A stretch of DNA of 40,529 bases, taken from assembly GCA_900542565.1 (NCBI GenBank), contig UQOC01000017.1, positions 1 through 40,529 on the forward strand. Direction: 5' to 3'. Shown here one piece after another: positions 15,350-23,957 of this stretch (position 1 is the first letter of the stretch; each line of letters opens with the position of its first letter). The notes beneath the pieces were generated by a model. The model was not told the origin of the DNA, did no database searches, and saw only the letters and a list, made by a program, of their open reading frames with translations. The stretch is from an uncultured Eubacteriales bacterium. Its GTDB lineage: Bacteria > Bacillota > Clostridia > Peptostreptococcales > Anaerovoracaceae. Position numbers and translations under genes: made by a program.

Positions 15350-15936
15350 ATCTTCGTCTCCATATAAAAATCCATGGCGGTGCCGCTGTCTCTTGCCAGT
15401 ATGCCCTTTGGCATCCTGAGGAGGCTGACCGTCACATATATGTCTCCGGCGGCTCCCGTCACATTGAGTATCTGCACTGCATACAGATACCAGAAATACC
15501 GTCCGTCAATATCTCCAAGGAGCATTGCAAGCACTATGGTCCAGATCACCAGCGGCGCCAGAGCGATCACCATATAAGGCCCCCTGGCTATGAAGCTGTC
15601 ACTTCTTGCGTATGCCATGAAATATCTGCTGTCGAACCCGAAGCTGCCTCTTTCTCCAGTAAACAGCCGGATAAATATACCGTGAGTCCATTCGTGGAGG
15701 AATATATATACTACCATTCCGACGATGGCCGCGGCTATACAGAACAGGATCTTTCCCGGCGGCATGTCAAAAGATCGTCCTATGGGATGAACAAACAGCA
15801 TTGGCACGATAAGAGCCAATGCTGCCGCTATTCCCCAAAGACTCACTGCTTTCTGGGCTTGGCGGTCCTTAGTAAGATCTATTCTTTTGTAAAGTTCATA
15901 TCCCTCCGGCAGGGATGAAAATGCAATTTTTTTCAT
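15346..15936 (-). CDS. DUF3267-family membrane protein with HExxH motif
   Basis: The 196-residue protein has four hydrophobic spans. After the second comes HEWTHGIFIRLF (about residue 100), an HExxH zinc-peptidase motif inside the membrane, as in DUF3267 (M50/site-2-protease-like) proteins. The later MVIALAPLVIWTIVLAML and NVTGAAGDIYVTVSLLRMPKG match the family: the ND/NxxGD-like segment after the third helix could supply the third ligand. Function is unproven; intramembrane proteolysis is possible. The ATG overlaps the thrC stop (ATGA); the open frame upstream of it runs inside thrC and was not used. It is co-transcribed with thrC and moeA. Confidence 0.8.
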   Translation of the reverse strand: MKKIAFSSLPEGYELYKRIDLTKDRQAQKAVSLWGIAAALALIVPMLFVHPIGRSFDMPPGKILFCIAAAIVGMVVYIFLHEWTHGIFIRLFTGERGSFGFDSRYFMAYARSDSFIARGPYMVIALAPLVIWTIVLAMLLGDIDGRYFWYLYAVQILNVTGAAGDIYVTVSLLRMPKGILARDSGTAMDFYMETKI

Positions 15937-17441
15937 CTGAGGGCGTCCATGACTGCCTGAGCCATTTTGTCCTTGTCGCATACGCCTTTATGGAGCACCG
16001 GCTTTTTGTCCAGATCCTTCAGCCCTGACGGCACTTCAACTCCTGTATAATGATAAAGCGCTCTCACATAGTCAAAGCCTGTAGGTTCGTCTGAAGAACC
16101 GGTCATCATCCTGACTTTTCCGCTGCCGATGCCAAGGGCTCCTGCCACATTTTCTGCAAATTTGTAGGCGCTGGCTGTCGATGCTATGACCGTCGGGGTC
16201 CTGTCGCCTGTTTCTGCCACATAGTCCTCATATACTTTGTAGGCTACAGCCGTATGGGTGTCTACCAGATATTTATCTCCTGACCATAGCTTGGCTATGG
16301 TCTTGCCTGTCTGCTCCTCGTCGCAGAAACCGCCGTAGAAATCTTTGAGCCCTTCTCTTACCTTAGGCGAAACTTCGTAGACTTTTTCCCTGTCCAGAGC
16401 TTCCATCCAGTTCTTCACCGCCTGTCCGTCCCTGTCCTCCAGCAGATAGAGGAGTCTTTCCAGATTGCTTGAAATCAATATATCCATGGACGGCGAACTG
16501 GTCAGGTGGAACTGCCGCCTTGCATCATAAACGCCTGTGCGGATGAAGTCGGTAAGGACATTGTTCTCGTTGGAAGCGCAGATGAGCCTGCCTGTCGGTA
16601 TACCCATCTTTCCGGCCAGATAAGCGGCCAGGATATTTCCGAAGTTGCCTGTAGGCACGACAATGTTCATGGCTTCTCCGTCCTTGAGGGCGCCTTCTTC
16701 CAGCAGTTTTACATATGCATAAACATAATATGCGACCTGCGGCACCAGCCGGCCTATGTTGATGGAATTGGCCGATGACAGCTTTATCCCCTGCCGGGCC
16801 AGTTCTGCGGCCATATTATCGTCGGCGAATATCTTCTTAACGCCTGTCTGGGCATCGTCAAAATTACCTCTGATGGCTATGACATGGGTGTTGGCCCCTT
16901 CCTGGGATACCATCTGCCTTTCCTGAACCTGGCTCACGCCGTTCTGAGGGTAGAAAACGATTATCTCTGTTCCGTCAACTCCTGCAAAGCCTTCGAGGGC
17001 AGCTTTTCCCGTGTCACCGGATGTGGCGGTCAGTATGCAGATCTTGTTTTTTTCGCCTTCTTTGCGGCAGGATGTGGTCATCAGATAAGGCAGTATTGAA
17101 AGGGCCATATCTTTGAAAGCCGCCGTGCGTCCGTGATAGAGCTCCAGGAACCAGGCCCCGGCCGCCTTTTTGACAGGGACTATGTCATCCGCCTCGAACT
17201 TGCTGTCATAGGCTCCGTCCACGCAGGCTCTCAGCTCCTCGTCTGTAAAGTCATCAAAAAAGGCGTGCATGATCTCAAAAGCGATCTGCCGGTAGCTCAT
17301 GCCTTTCATTTCCTCCGGCTTCAGCGGCAGGGCCGGTATGCTTTCAGGTACATAAAGGCCTCTGTCCTCAGCCATGCCCCGGATTATGGCCTGAGTACTG
17401 CTCTGCTTCTGTTTGCTTCCTCTCGTGCTTTCGTAATTCAT
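15933..17441 (-). CDS. thrC: Threonine synthase
   Basis: The 502-residue length is that of the long (E. coli/yeast-type) threonine synthases. Landmarks are STQAIIRGMAEDRGLYVPES at the N-terminus, HGRTAAFKDMAL with the PLP lysine (K110), LTATSGDTGKAALEGFAG, VPTGNFGNILAAYLAGKMG (phosphate cup) and the C-terminal ASTASAYKFAENV. It converts O-phosphohomoserine to threonine in the cytosol. The start has AAGGAGTATAGACG before ATG and lies 3 bases after the YczE-like stop, so the two are coupled. No hom or thrB is in the window, and no T-box leader was seen. Confidence 0.96.
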   Translation of the reverse strand: MNYESTRGSKQKQSSTQAIIRGMAEDRGLYVPESIPALPLKPEEMKGMSYRQIAFEIMHAFFDDFTDEELRACVDGAYDSKFEADDIVPVKKAAGAWFLELYHGRTAAFKDMALSILPYLMTTSCRKEGEKNKICILTATSGDTGKAALEGFAGVDGTEIIVFYPQNGVSQVQERQMVSQEGANTHVIAIRGNFDDAQTGVKKIFADDNMAAELARQGIKLSSANSINIGRLVPQVAYYVYAYVKLLEEGALKDGEAMNIVVPTGNFGNILAAYLAGKMGIPTGRLICASNENNVLTDFIRTGVYDARRQFHLTSSPSMDILISSNLERLLYLLEDRDGQAVKNWMEALDREKVYEVSPKVREGLKDFYGGFCDEEQTGKTIAKLWSGDKYLVDTHTAVAYKVYEDYVAETGDRTPTVIASTASAYKFAENVAGALGIGSGKVRMMTGSSDEPTGFDYVRALYHYTGVEVPSGLKDLDKKPVLHKGVCDKDKMAQAVMDALR

Positions 17442-17444
17442 CGT

Positions 17445-18131
17445 CTATACTCCTTGCTCCTGTGTTGGTTCATCTGTATGTCGGCCGGATCTTATCCGCC
17501 TTACGGTGTCGGCGAAATTTTCGTGCCGCACACCTTTTACATCGAATTTCAGTATGCGGAAAGTGTATTCCATTATGGTCCCTATGCCAAAGACCGCTAT
17601 GATGGTCCCTATGCCTACCTTGGCGCCCATGAGCCATCCAAGGAGCAGGACAGTACCCTCAAGTATGCCTCTGACAAGACCGATGGGAAGTCTTGAAAAC
17701 CTCTTGCCCATTGCGACCATAAGGGCATCTCTGGGGCCGCAGCCCATGGCGGCTCCAATGTAGAAATAGCTGCCAAGGCATATGACCACCTGCCCCGCAA
17801 AGAGCATTGCCACCCCTGCGGCGAAGTTATCCAGCATCGGCAGCAGGCCCAGATAATTGCACAGGTCTACGACCTTTCCTATGAGGATGGCGTTGATGAT
17901 GGTGCCGAAGCCTATCTTTTCTTTCAGCAGAAAGTCGATGATTATGATCAGGAAACCGGTATATACTACGACATTTCCATACATTATCCCGGTCTTGTAC
18001 GAGATGCCCATGCTGAAAGCATCCCACGGGGCCAGACCCACATTGGCCTGTATACTCATATATGACCCCAGTCCGTAAAGGACCAGTCCGAATATAAGTC
18101 TGATTGTGCGCCCCGTATACTCTTTTATCAT
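17445..18131 (-). CDS. YczE/YitT-like integral membrane protein
   Basis: This 228-residue protein has about five or six hydrophobic spans and the family's conserved beginning RLIFGLVLYGLGSYMSIQANVGLAPWDAF, seen here as GLVLYGLGSYMSIQANVG and LAPWDAFSMGIS, plus MGCGPRDALMVAMGKR and GTIIAVFGIGTIMEYTF. YczE-type proteins are bacterial membrane proteins of uncertain role, some linked to regulation or transport. The C-terminal ~25 residues are charged. The ATG has AGGAGCACG upstream. It is the first gene of the molybdenum/threonine operon. Confidence 0.8.
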   Translation of the reverse strand: MIKEYTGRTIRLIFGLVLYGLGSYMSIQANVGLAPWDAFSMGISYKTGIMYGNVVVYTGFLIIIIDFLLKEKIGFGTIINAILIGKVVDLCNYLGLLPMLDNFAAGVAMLFAGQVVICLGSYFYIGAAMGCGPRDALMVAMGKRFSRLPIGLVRGILEGTVLLLGWLMGAKVGIGTIIAVFGIGTIMEYTFRILKFDVKGVRHENFADTVRRIRSGRHTDEPTQEQGV

Positions 18132-18152
18132 CGTGCTCCTGCCATCCTCCAG

Positions 18153-18182
18153 ATCATACTATATATCAGTTTACAATGTCAG
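18153..18182 (-). promoter_or_regulatory. Candidate promoter of the yczE-thrC-mo operon
   Basis: On the minus strand CTGACA (18177-18182) and TATGAT (18153-18158) are 18 bases apart, 20-odd bases before the ATG. A perfect TTGACA lies at 18192-18197 but has no good -10 partner at 17 bases. This is the only space ahead of the nine-gene run. Confidence 0.4.
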
Positions 18183-18189
18183 ACGGTGA

Positions 18190-18690
18190 TTTGTCAAGAA
18201 GCGGCAGGCGTGGGGAGAGGGTGAACGGCGGGGCAGGCTGCAGCGTCCAAAGGTGCAGCCCGCAGCGGGTCAAAGCGCAAGGCTGCAGCGGCTGCGAGAC
18301 TGTATGAGCCGGTGCGCAGCAGGCTATATATAGGCTGCATCAAGGAATATCCACCTATTTGCCCCGTTTTTCCCCTTTAAGGGGGGGACACACTCCACCC
18401 ATATTCTTTGTTTTTTAAATTTCAGGGGGAATGAAGCAAAGGTAAAATGGGCATGTACCTCCAATTTTGACAATTATAGTTGTCACACTCCTTATCTAAA
18501 GAGATTTTTTCTCCCCCCCAAATTCATTTTATTTGGCAATATAGGTGGAACCGTTCCCCCTGAAAAACCCTTATCTGCCAATTCCGGTGTAGTCACTCCC
18601 CCTCAAACAATTAAACCTCAGAATACAGGGGGAGATACCCTTTCCTCTTGGCGGCCGGAGCTTATATGATCTCTGCGCCATTTAAGATCA
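18190..18690. other. Gene-free region with interlocking short repeats
   Basis: No credible gene is present. The left part (18200-18340) is G/C-rich with repeated GGCTGCAGCG. The right part has runs of G or C in repeats: TTTCAGGGGGAA (18420-18431) against TTCCCCCTGAAA (18554-18565); CCACCTATTTGCC (18351-18363) against GGCAATATAGGTGG (18535-18548); CTCCCCCT (18596-18603) against AGGGGGAG (18627-18634); and a dyad TGACAA-N6-TTGTCA (18468-18485). Recurring TCACACTCC/TCACTCCCCC words resemble the multiple terminal repeats of some insertion sequences, but no transposase is present. Confidence 0.5.
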
Positions 18691-18713
18691 GAGCGCACAT
18701 GTCCTGTGCGCTC
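18691..18713 (-). terminator. Hairpin ending the sigma-54 operon
   Basis: A perfect 9-bp stem, GAGCGCACA (18691-18699) with TGTGCGCTC (18705-18713), has a 5-base loop and begins 7 bases after the BCCT stop codon on the minus strand. The tail after it (TGATCTTAAA) is poor in U, so it may serve as a weak terminator or an RNA-stabilising 3' structure. Confidence 0.6.
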
Positions 18714-18720
18714 CTCACAT

Positions 18721-20264
18721 CTATTCTGTTTTCTCATATGTGCCGGTCTTATCATATCTTTGCCATTTTGATATAAGTATGATCATACTTGCAACAATTC
18801 CTACCTGAATAAATATCGACACAAGCCCGGCCACATTGTTCAGAGCTTTCAGCCCGTCTATTCCTATCAGAGTTGCTATTATGTAAGCTATTGCAGCCGC
18901 CAGCACACCCCATATGATCTTTTGGTAATTAGGAGCGCTGGTCGGATCTTCCAGGGTGATGTTCTTGGTCGCAAGGCCTGCCATTACCGACACATTGGCG
19001 TTGGCCGATGTGACAAAGGAAACCAGTATTATCACCAGATACAAGATAGCAAAGATCATGCCCAGCGGCAGGCTTTCCAGCATCCCATAAGGGATGGCGC
19101 CCATACCGTCCTTGAGGGAGACAGCAACCAGATCTACGACTTCGTGCATTTGCCTTTCAATGGCCGTACCGCTTATTATCAGTACCCACAGACCGCCGAA
19201 ACCGCCGCAGAGCAGCAGGTTTACGGCGATGGTCTGTCTTATGGTCCTGCCGTAAGAGATACTGCCCAGGAACAGACCTAAGGTAGGAGTCCAGCAGAAA
19301 TAGCTGGTCCAGTAAAATGTGGTCCATGACTGAGGCCAGTTAGTATCGTGGGCTGCGCCTGTTACCATCGACCTGTCAAAGATATGGGTAAGAAATGAAA
19401 CAAAGCCTTCTGTCCCGAGATTAAGCAGATAGGCTGTCGGACCGAGGATCAGCAGGCCGCCCAGCAATATAGCATAACCATATACATTCCAGTCAGCCAG
19501 CACTTTCATGCCTTTTTTCAGGCCCAGGATCGCGCTGCCTACATACAAGATGACAAGCACGACCGTAATGATGAGCATCGTAAAGTTGGTACTTTCTATG
19601 CCCGTTGTAAATTCCAGGCCGTAGTTCAGGCTGAGTAGCATAGTCCCCAGGGAAGCGGCTATAGCTATGGTTATGGCAAAGAGCACGATACCGTCAACTA
19701 TGGCGCTGGTCTTTTCGCCGTTGAACCTCCCCAGTACAGGCGACAGCTGGGTCGTAACGCTGTAGCTCCCTTTGGCGTTATAGTACATGAATCCGAAAGC
19801 GACCGCAGCTATGGTCATTATGCCGTAAGGCAGAAAGCTCCAGTGCATGAACATGGTCTCCATAGCAAACAGAGCCGCGTCACCCGACATGGGCTCATAG
19901 CCGGTAATGGCCGACGCCGGATCCTGCAGATGATATATTGGTTCTGCCGGTCCCCATAAAAGAAGGCCTGCCGCTAGAGTAGAAGTGAGGGAAATCGTGA
20001 ACCAGCTGAAGTTGGACAGCTTCGGCTTTGCGTCTTTGCCGCCGATGCGCACATTGCCAAATTTGGACAGCATTGCCCACAGGCATACTGCAAGACATAA
20101 CACCGTGAGCACATTGGCAAACCATCCCATATTGTTCAGGAACAAGCTGTTGAGCGTATTGAATATGGTCAGGAATGCGTCAGGATTGACAAAATCCAGT
20201 ATTATGGCGCCGGCGATAAGGATAAATGCCGGCCAGAACGCCAGATGTTTCAGGTCTTAAACAT
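18721..20264 (-). CDS. BCCT-family transporter, start disrupted by apparent frameshift
   Basis: The product resembles betaine/carnitine/choline transporters: about 12 hydrophobic spans, WGPAEPIYHL (TM4 motif), LGTMLLSLNYGLEF, and SWTTFYW followed by GSISYGRTIRQ. The canonical tryptophan box (YWAWW-type) reads YWTSYFCW here, so the substrate may not be a betaine. The body frame encodes family-like sequence from 20253 (LKHLAFWPAFILIAGAII) but contains no ATG, GTG or TTG until TTG 20145. GGAGGAG and ATG (20264) sit in the expected place but read ATG TTT AAG ACC TGA; one extra base after AC would join the frames. This is either a sequencing error or a recent inactivating mutation. It is the last gene of the long operon. 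Confidence 0.82.
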
Positions 20265-20281
20265 TTTTCTCCTCCTTTTCT

Positions 20282-21895
20282 CTAAATGCTGTTGATTATG
20301 GTCTCTATGACTGCAGGTGTTTTTATTTCCACATCCGGCAGATATACTCTTTCTGTGGCCGTATGAAAGTCCTTTCCTGCCGGCCCGCATATTATGGACG
20401 GTACGGTGATCCGGGCAATGTCTTCAAACGGTATGTCATACAGTTCTTTAGGTGTCACCATGTTTTTCATGGCTTCTATGTCCTGGTCTACTTCCGTACA
20501 CGATGTGTAACTGTTGTCAGACAGGCCCATGGTATATGGGACGATGTCTATACCCATGCCAAACCGCTTGTCCAGCAGCTCTGCTACTCGATCTATCATC
20601 GCCTGCCTGTCGAAGTCTTTAAGATAATGATTATTTACAGGCGGCACATATGGCGGAAGGAGCCCTATGACGATCAGCGGCTCCTTTATATTGGCCATTT
20701 CGATCACTCTCTCCATAATGTCGAACCCGGCCGTCTGGATCAGTTTGCTCCCGCTGTTTACTGCGTCTGTCTCCTGCCTGAAAAGTTCATCCTTCTTCTT
20801 TTCAAAATCGGCTACTTTTCTGCGGCATATATCCTCTAATTCGGCAAAGGTCATGACCTCTATCTTAAAGTTCACTCTGCCCTCTTTAGATCCGCCGGCT
20901 GCTTCATAGTTCCTGTTATATTTTTCTATTGTATTCTCCGCTGCCGTGCGGCATAGTTCTTTGAGTTTCATTACCATTTCCGGCATGCTCTTGTTTTTTG
21001 TCAGCGGTATATGGGCATATATCTCCGTATAATTAGGCAATGATACATCATACTCATTTTTGGAATCTTTCATATAAAGGACCGCCGGCGGCGGTGTGCT
21101 CTGTCCAAACTCGCTGCAGCAGAAATCAGCATTGAAATCCAAAAGTCCGGCCACATTGGCTGCCAGCAAAGCGCTGTTAAGTCCGTTCATGATATTTCCC
21201 ACATGGCTCTGGGTCCCTTTTACCACGATACCAGGCAGCATTTTCCCTATGGATCCGTCCACATATACATATTTGTTCGGATCGCTCCTGAGCATAGGTT
21301 CCGGGTTGAGCAAGAATTTGTAGTCGAGCCCGAACCTGTCCTTCAGTTCCTTGAGCAGTATGACAGCCTGCTTGATGCCTTCTGCCTGATGTTCTTCATC
21401 GTGGACAGCCACAAAGAGGATGTTCAGATCTTCTTTGAGCCCTTCTTGGGCATATTTGAACAGCTCGCATATTATACAGGCGTCCCCGGCTTTCATATCG
21501 GCTGTTCCCCGTCCGAAACACCAGTCGGGGCTTTTCAGGTCGTCAAGTACTTCGCCTGTATAAGCCTGTTTGAGCATTTCCTCTTTGAGCCTGTCCGGCT
21601 GCAGGGCAAAAGGCTTCAATGTACCGTAGCTTTCAATTTCAACGCAGTCCATATGACCTGTCAGTATAATGGTCCTGTCTGTATTTCCCCGGCGCAGAGC
21701 CCATGGGATAAGGCGGCCTATCACATCTCCCCCATCATAAAGGCCGCACAGATCTGGATGTTCTTTCCAATAATCCTGTTCCTGTATCAGCTCAAAAATA
21801 TGTCTGCTGATCTGGATCTCCTGCGCAGTAAAAGAATCGCTCTGAATGGAGACCAGGTCGTATAGCAGTTCTTTGGGAGTCCATTTCCTTGACAT
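20282..21895 (-). CDS. M20-family peptidase, RocB-like
   Basis: At 537 residues this is longer than most M20 enzymes and matches the RocB (arginine-utilisation) type: MSRKWTPKELLYDLVSIQS start, TGHMDCVEIESYG (first His ligand), GRGTADMKAGDACIICEL (bridging Asp), AVHDEEHQAEGIKQ (catalytic Glu-Glu) and KDFHTATERVYLPD (last His ligand near the C-terminus). It should be a cytosolic di-zinc hydrolase of an amide or small peptide; the RocB substrate itself is not well defined. AGGAGGGAAAA precedes the ATG. It lies 9 bases after the zinc dehydrogenase and just before the BCCT transporter. Confidence 0.85.
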   Translation of the reverse strand: MSRKWTPKELLYDLVSIQSDSFTAQEIQISRHIFELIQEQDYWKEHPDLCGLYDGGDVIGRLIPWALRRGNTDRTIILTGHMDCVEIESYGTLKPFALQPDRLKEEMLKQAYTGEVLDDLKSPDWCFGRGTADMKAGDACIICELFKYAQEGLKEDLNILFVAVHDEEHQAEGIKQAVILLKELKDRFGLDYKFLLNPEPMLRSDPNKYVYVDGSIGKMLPGIVVKGTQSHVGNIMNGLNSALLAANVAGLLDFNADFCCSEFGQSTPPPAVLYMKDSKNEYDVSLPNYTEIYAHIPLTKNKSMPEMVMKLKELCRTAAENTIEKYNRNYEAAGGSKEGRVNFKIEVMTFAELEDICRRKVADFEKKKDELFRQETDAVNSGSKLIQTAGFDIMERVIEMANIKEPLIVIGLLPPYVPPVNNHYLKDFDRQAMIDRVAELLDKRFGMGIDIVPYTMGLSDNSYTSCTEVDQDIEAMKNMVTPKELYDIPFEDIARITVPSIICGPAGKDFHTATERVYLPDVEIKTPAVIETIINSI

Positions 21896-21904
21896 TTTTC
21901 CCTC

Positions 21905-22927
21905 CTAAAATACTATGATGACTTTCAGGTACTCATCCGGATTATCATGGAGCGCGTCAAAATATTCTGGAGCCTGATCCAATGCGATCTTTCTGGTTAT
22001 CAGTCCGTCAGTACGGAGCTTTCCACACGAAAGCATCTCAGCTGTTTTTTCAAACTCCCTGTGGGTGTAGTTCATGGAACCTATTATGGTCCTCTGATAA
22101 GTCACCACCTGATGCATGTCTATGGTGATTTCGTGCTGGGATACTCCTACCCATACGGCCGTACCGTTCTTTTTGAGCGCCCTGATGGACTGGTTAGCTG
22201 TCACCTCCCTCCCGACTGCTTCAAATGCTACATCGCACATGTCTGACCCTGTACCACGGCTGATCTGGGCTTCAAAATCGCCTTTCTGCGGATTGACGAG
22301 CACATCTGCGCCTCTTTTCCCCGCTCGCTCAAGCCTTATGTCACTCAGGTCGGAAACGATGATCTTAGCCGGATTTTTTGTTTTTACCATTTCGAGTATG
22401 CAAAGACCGATCATTCCGGCTCCGATGATCAGGACTGTCTTGCCCTCATAAGATCTGACCTTCTCCACAGCCGAATATGCTACGGCAAAAGGTTCAGTAA
22501 GGGCACCTATTTCAAAAGAACAGCCCTCTCCCATCGGGATAAGCTGTTCTTCTGAAACGCAAATATATTCGGCCATGGCACCCTGGACATCCATGACGCC
22601 CAGCAGTTTTCTGTCAGGACACAGGTTATTGTTTCCTTCCACGCAAAAAACGCAGCTTCCGCAGGAACTGATGGGCTGTATTACTACAGACTGCCCTGTT
22701 TTAACTTTCGACACGCCCGCGCCAAGAGACGCAACTTGTCCCGAAAACTCATGGCCCATGGCATAACCCGGCAGTCTCCTGCCTGTAATTCCCAAGTACC
22801 CGTGGACATCCGATCCGCATATGCCGCAGGCTTTTACTTTTATCAGGACCTCTCCCTCTTTCGGAACAGGGACAGGCCTTTCTTCGATCCTTAGCTTTTT
22901 CTCACCTTCATATATAAGAGCCTTCAT
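21905..22927 (-). CDS. Zinc-dependent alcohol dehydrogenase (polyol/threonine-dehydrogenase type)
   Basis: This 340-residue medium-chain dehydrogenase has CGICGSDVHGY (catalytic zinc Cys), GHEFSG (His ligand), a structural zinc set CGSCVFCVEGNNNLC, TEPFAVAYSAV, and a Rossmann motif VLIIGAGMIGLCILEM followed by an acidic residue (VSDLSD) that favours NAD over NADP. Substrate could be a secondary alcohol such as a polyol, butanediol or threonine. AGGAGGCC lies 8 bases before ATG. It follows the transketolase pair after 61 bases with no hairpin evident, so it is probably in the same transcript. Confidence 0.9.
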   Translation of the reverse strand: MKALIYEGEKKLRIEERPVPVPKEGEVLIKVKACGICGSDVHGYLGITGRRLPGYAMGHEFSGQVASLGAGVSKVKTGQSVVIQPISSCGSCVFCVEGNNNLCPDRKLLGVMDVQGAMAEYICVSEEQLIPMGEGCSFEIGALTEPFAVAYSAVEKVRSYEGKTVLIIGAGMIGLCILEMVKTKNPAKIIVSDLSDIRLERAGKRGADVLVNPQKGDFEAQISRGTGSDMCDVAFEAVGREVTANQSIRALKKNGTAVWVGVSQHEITIDMHQVVTYQRTIIGSMNYTHREFEKTAEMLSCGKLRTDGLITRKIALDQAPEYFDALHDNPDEYLKVIIVF

Positions 22928-22988
22928 TTTATGGCCTCCTTTGCTCCTATTTTCCGTAACAGCTTATCTGTCTGTTCCAGGTTGATTT

Positions 22989-23957
22989 TTATAACAGATG
23001 CCTGATGGTCCTGACTATAGCTGCAGCTGATATCCCGTGGCGCTCTGCCAGCTGGTCTTCTTTCATCCCCTCGCAGAAAACATCTTCTATCCCCAGCCGT
23101 ATCACTGCCGGCGCCGGAGTGCGGGCGGAAACAGCCTGACATACCACATCTCCCAGTCCTCCGATCACATTGTGGTTATCCAGGGTAACGATGATATCAT
23201 GGTCTTTGGCTGTCTCAATGAGCAGATCATCGTCAGCAGGCTTGAGCTGACCCATGTGGATATGGGTAACATAGACGCCGCTTTCTCTGAGTATCTTCAC
23301 CGCTTCCGCCGCTCTTTGGGTGGTGATCCCGCTGGAGATCACTGCGATCCGCTTATGGCCGGCTGACTGCCGGCAAGTCCCGCTCCCATTGACCGCTGAC
23401 AGGACATGGCCTTTTCCAAGGCCGAATTCTGTCCCCGGCTCAAAGATACAGTGCAGCGGCCCCTTGGGGATCCTTATGTAGACAGGGCCGTCAATGCGGG
23501 CGGCTTCTCCTATGGCCCATGAAAATTCTGCTCCGTCTGCCGGCTCCATAACTTTCATTCCAGGCATGGCTCTGAACATGGCTATATCTGTCAGAGAAAT
23601 ATGGGTGCCGCCGTTTATGGCGCTTGTTATCCCGGCATATGTGCCTATAAGTTTTACATTCAGCTGGTTATAACATACGGTGTCAAGGCACTGGTCGCTG
23701 GCTCTTGTTCCTAAGAATTGAGAAAATGCAGAAATAAATACGGTTTTTCCCATGGCCGCCAGTCCTGCCGCCACAGCCACCGCATTCTGTTCGGCGATCC
23801 CGGCATTGACATAGCGGTCAGGAAAGTCGTCCCTTATGCATTCAGTCCCGGCGATACGCATAAGATCCGCATCAACAGCGATTATACCGTCCTTTTCTCC
23901 CATAAGGCGATGGAGAGTCTGTCCGTATATCTTCTTCACATCCTGTACTGCGGTCAT
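22989..23957 (-). CDS. Transketolase C-terminal (Pyr/C domain) subunit
   Basis: The 322-residue protein carries the pyrimidine-binding domain (GIAEQNAVAVAAGLAAMGKTVFISAFSQFL, seen in parts GIAEQNAVAVA and FISAFSQFL, with the catalytic Glu of AEQ) and the C-terminal domain (VITLDNHN-type segment VTLDNHNVIGGLGD). It is the second half of a split transketolase and pairs with the preceding gene. Start ATG overlaps the N-subunit stop (ATGA) with GGAGGTGACA before it. Split transketolases in catabolic operons often act on special ketoses or ketoacids rather than in the central pentose phosphate pathway. Confidence 0.92.
   Translation of the reverse strand: MTAVQDVKKIYGQTLHRLMGEKDGIIAVDADLMRIAGTECIRDDFPDRYVNAGIAEQNAVAVAAGLAAMGKTVFISAFSQFLGTRASDQCLDTVCYNQLNVKLIGTYAGITSAINGGTHISLTDIAMFRAMPGMKVMEPADGAEFSWAIGEAARIDGPVYIRIPKGPLHCIFEPGTEFGLGKGHVLSAVNGSGTCRQSAGHKRIAVISSGITTQRAAEAVKILRESGVYVTHIHMGQLKPADDDLLIETAKDHDIIVTLDNHNVIGGLGDVVCQAVSARTPAPAVIRLGIEDVFCEGMKEDQLAERHGISAAAIVRTIRHLL

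Noticed and set aside
18104..18307. A 67-codon plus-strand frame in the intergenic region
   Set aside because: It overlaps the YczE start and promoter, has low-complexity Gly/Cys/Arg content and no ribosome binding site.
18190..18690. CRISPR array
   Set aside because: The repeats are short, inverted and unevenly spaced; no regular repeat-spacer unit and no cas gene is present.
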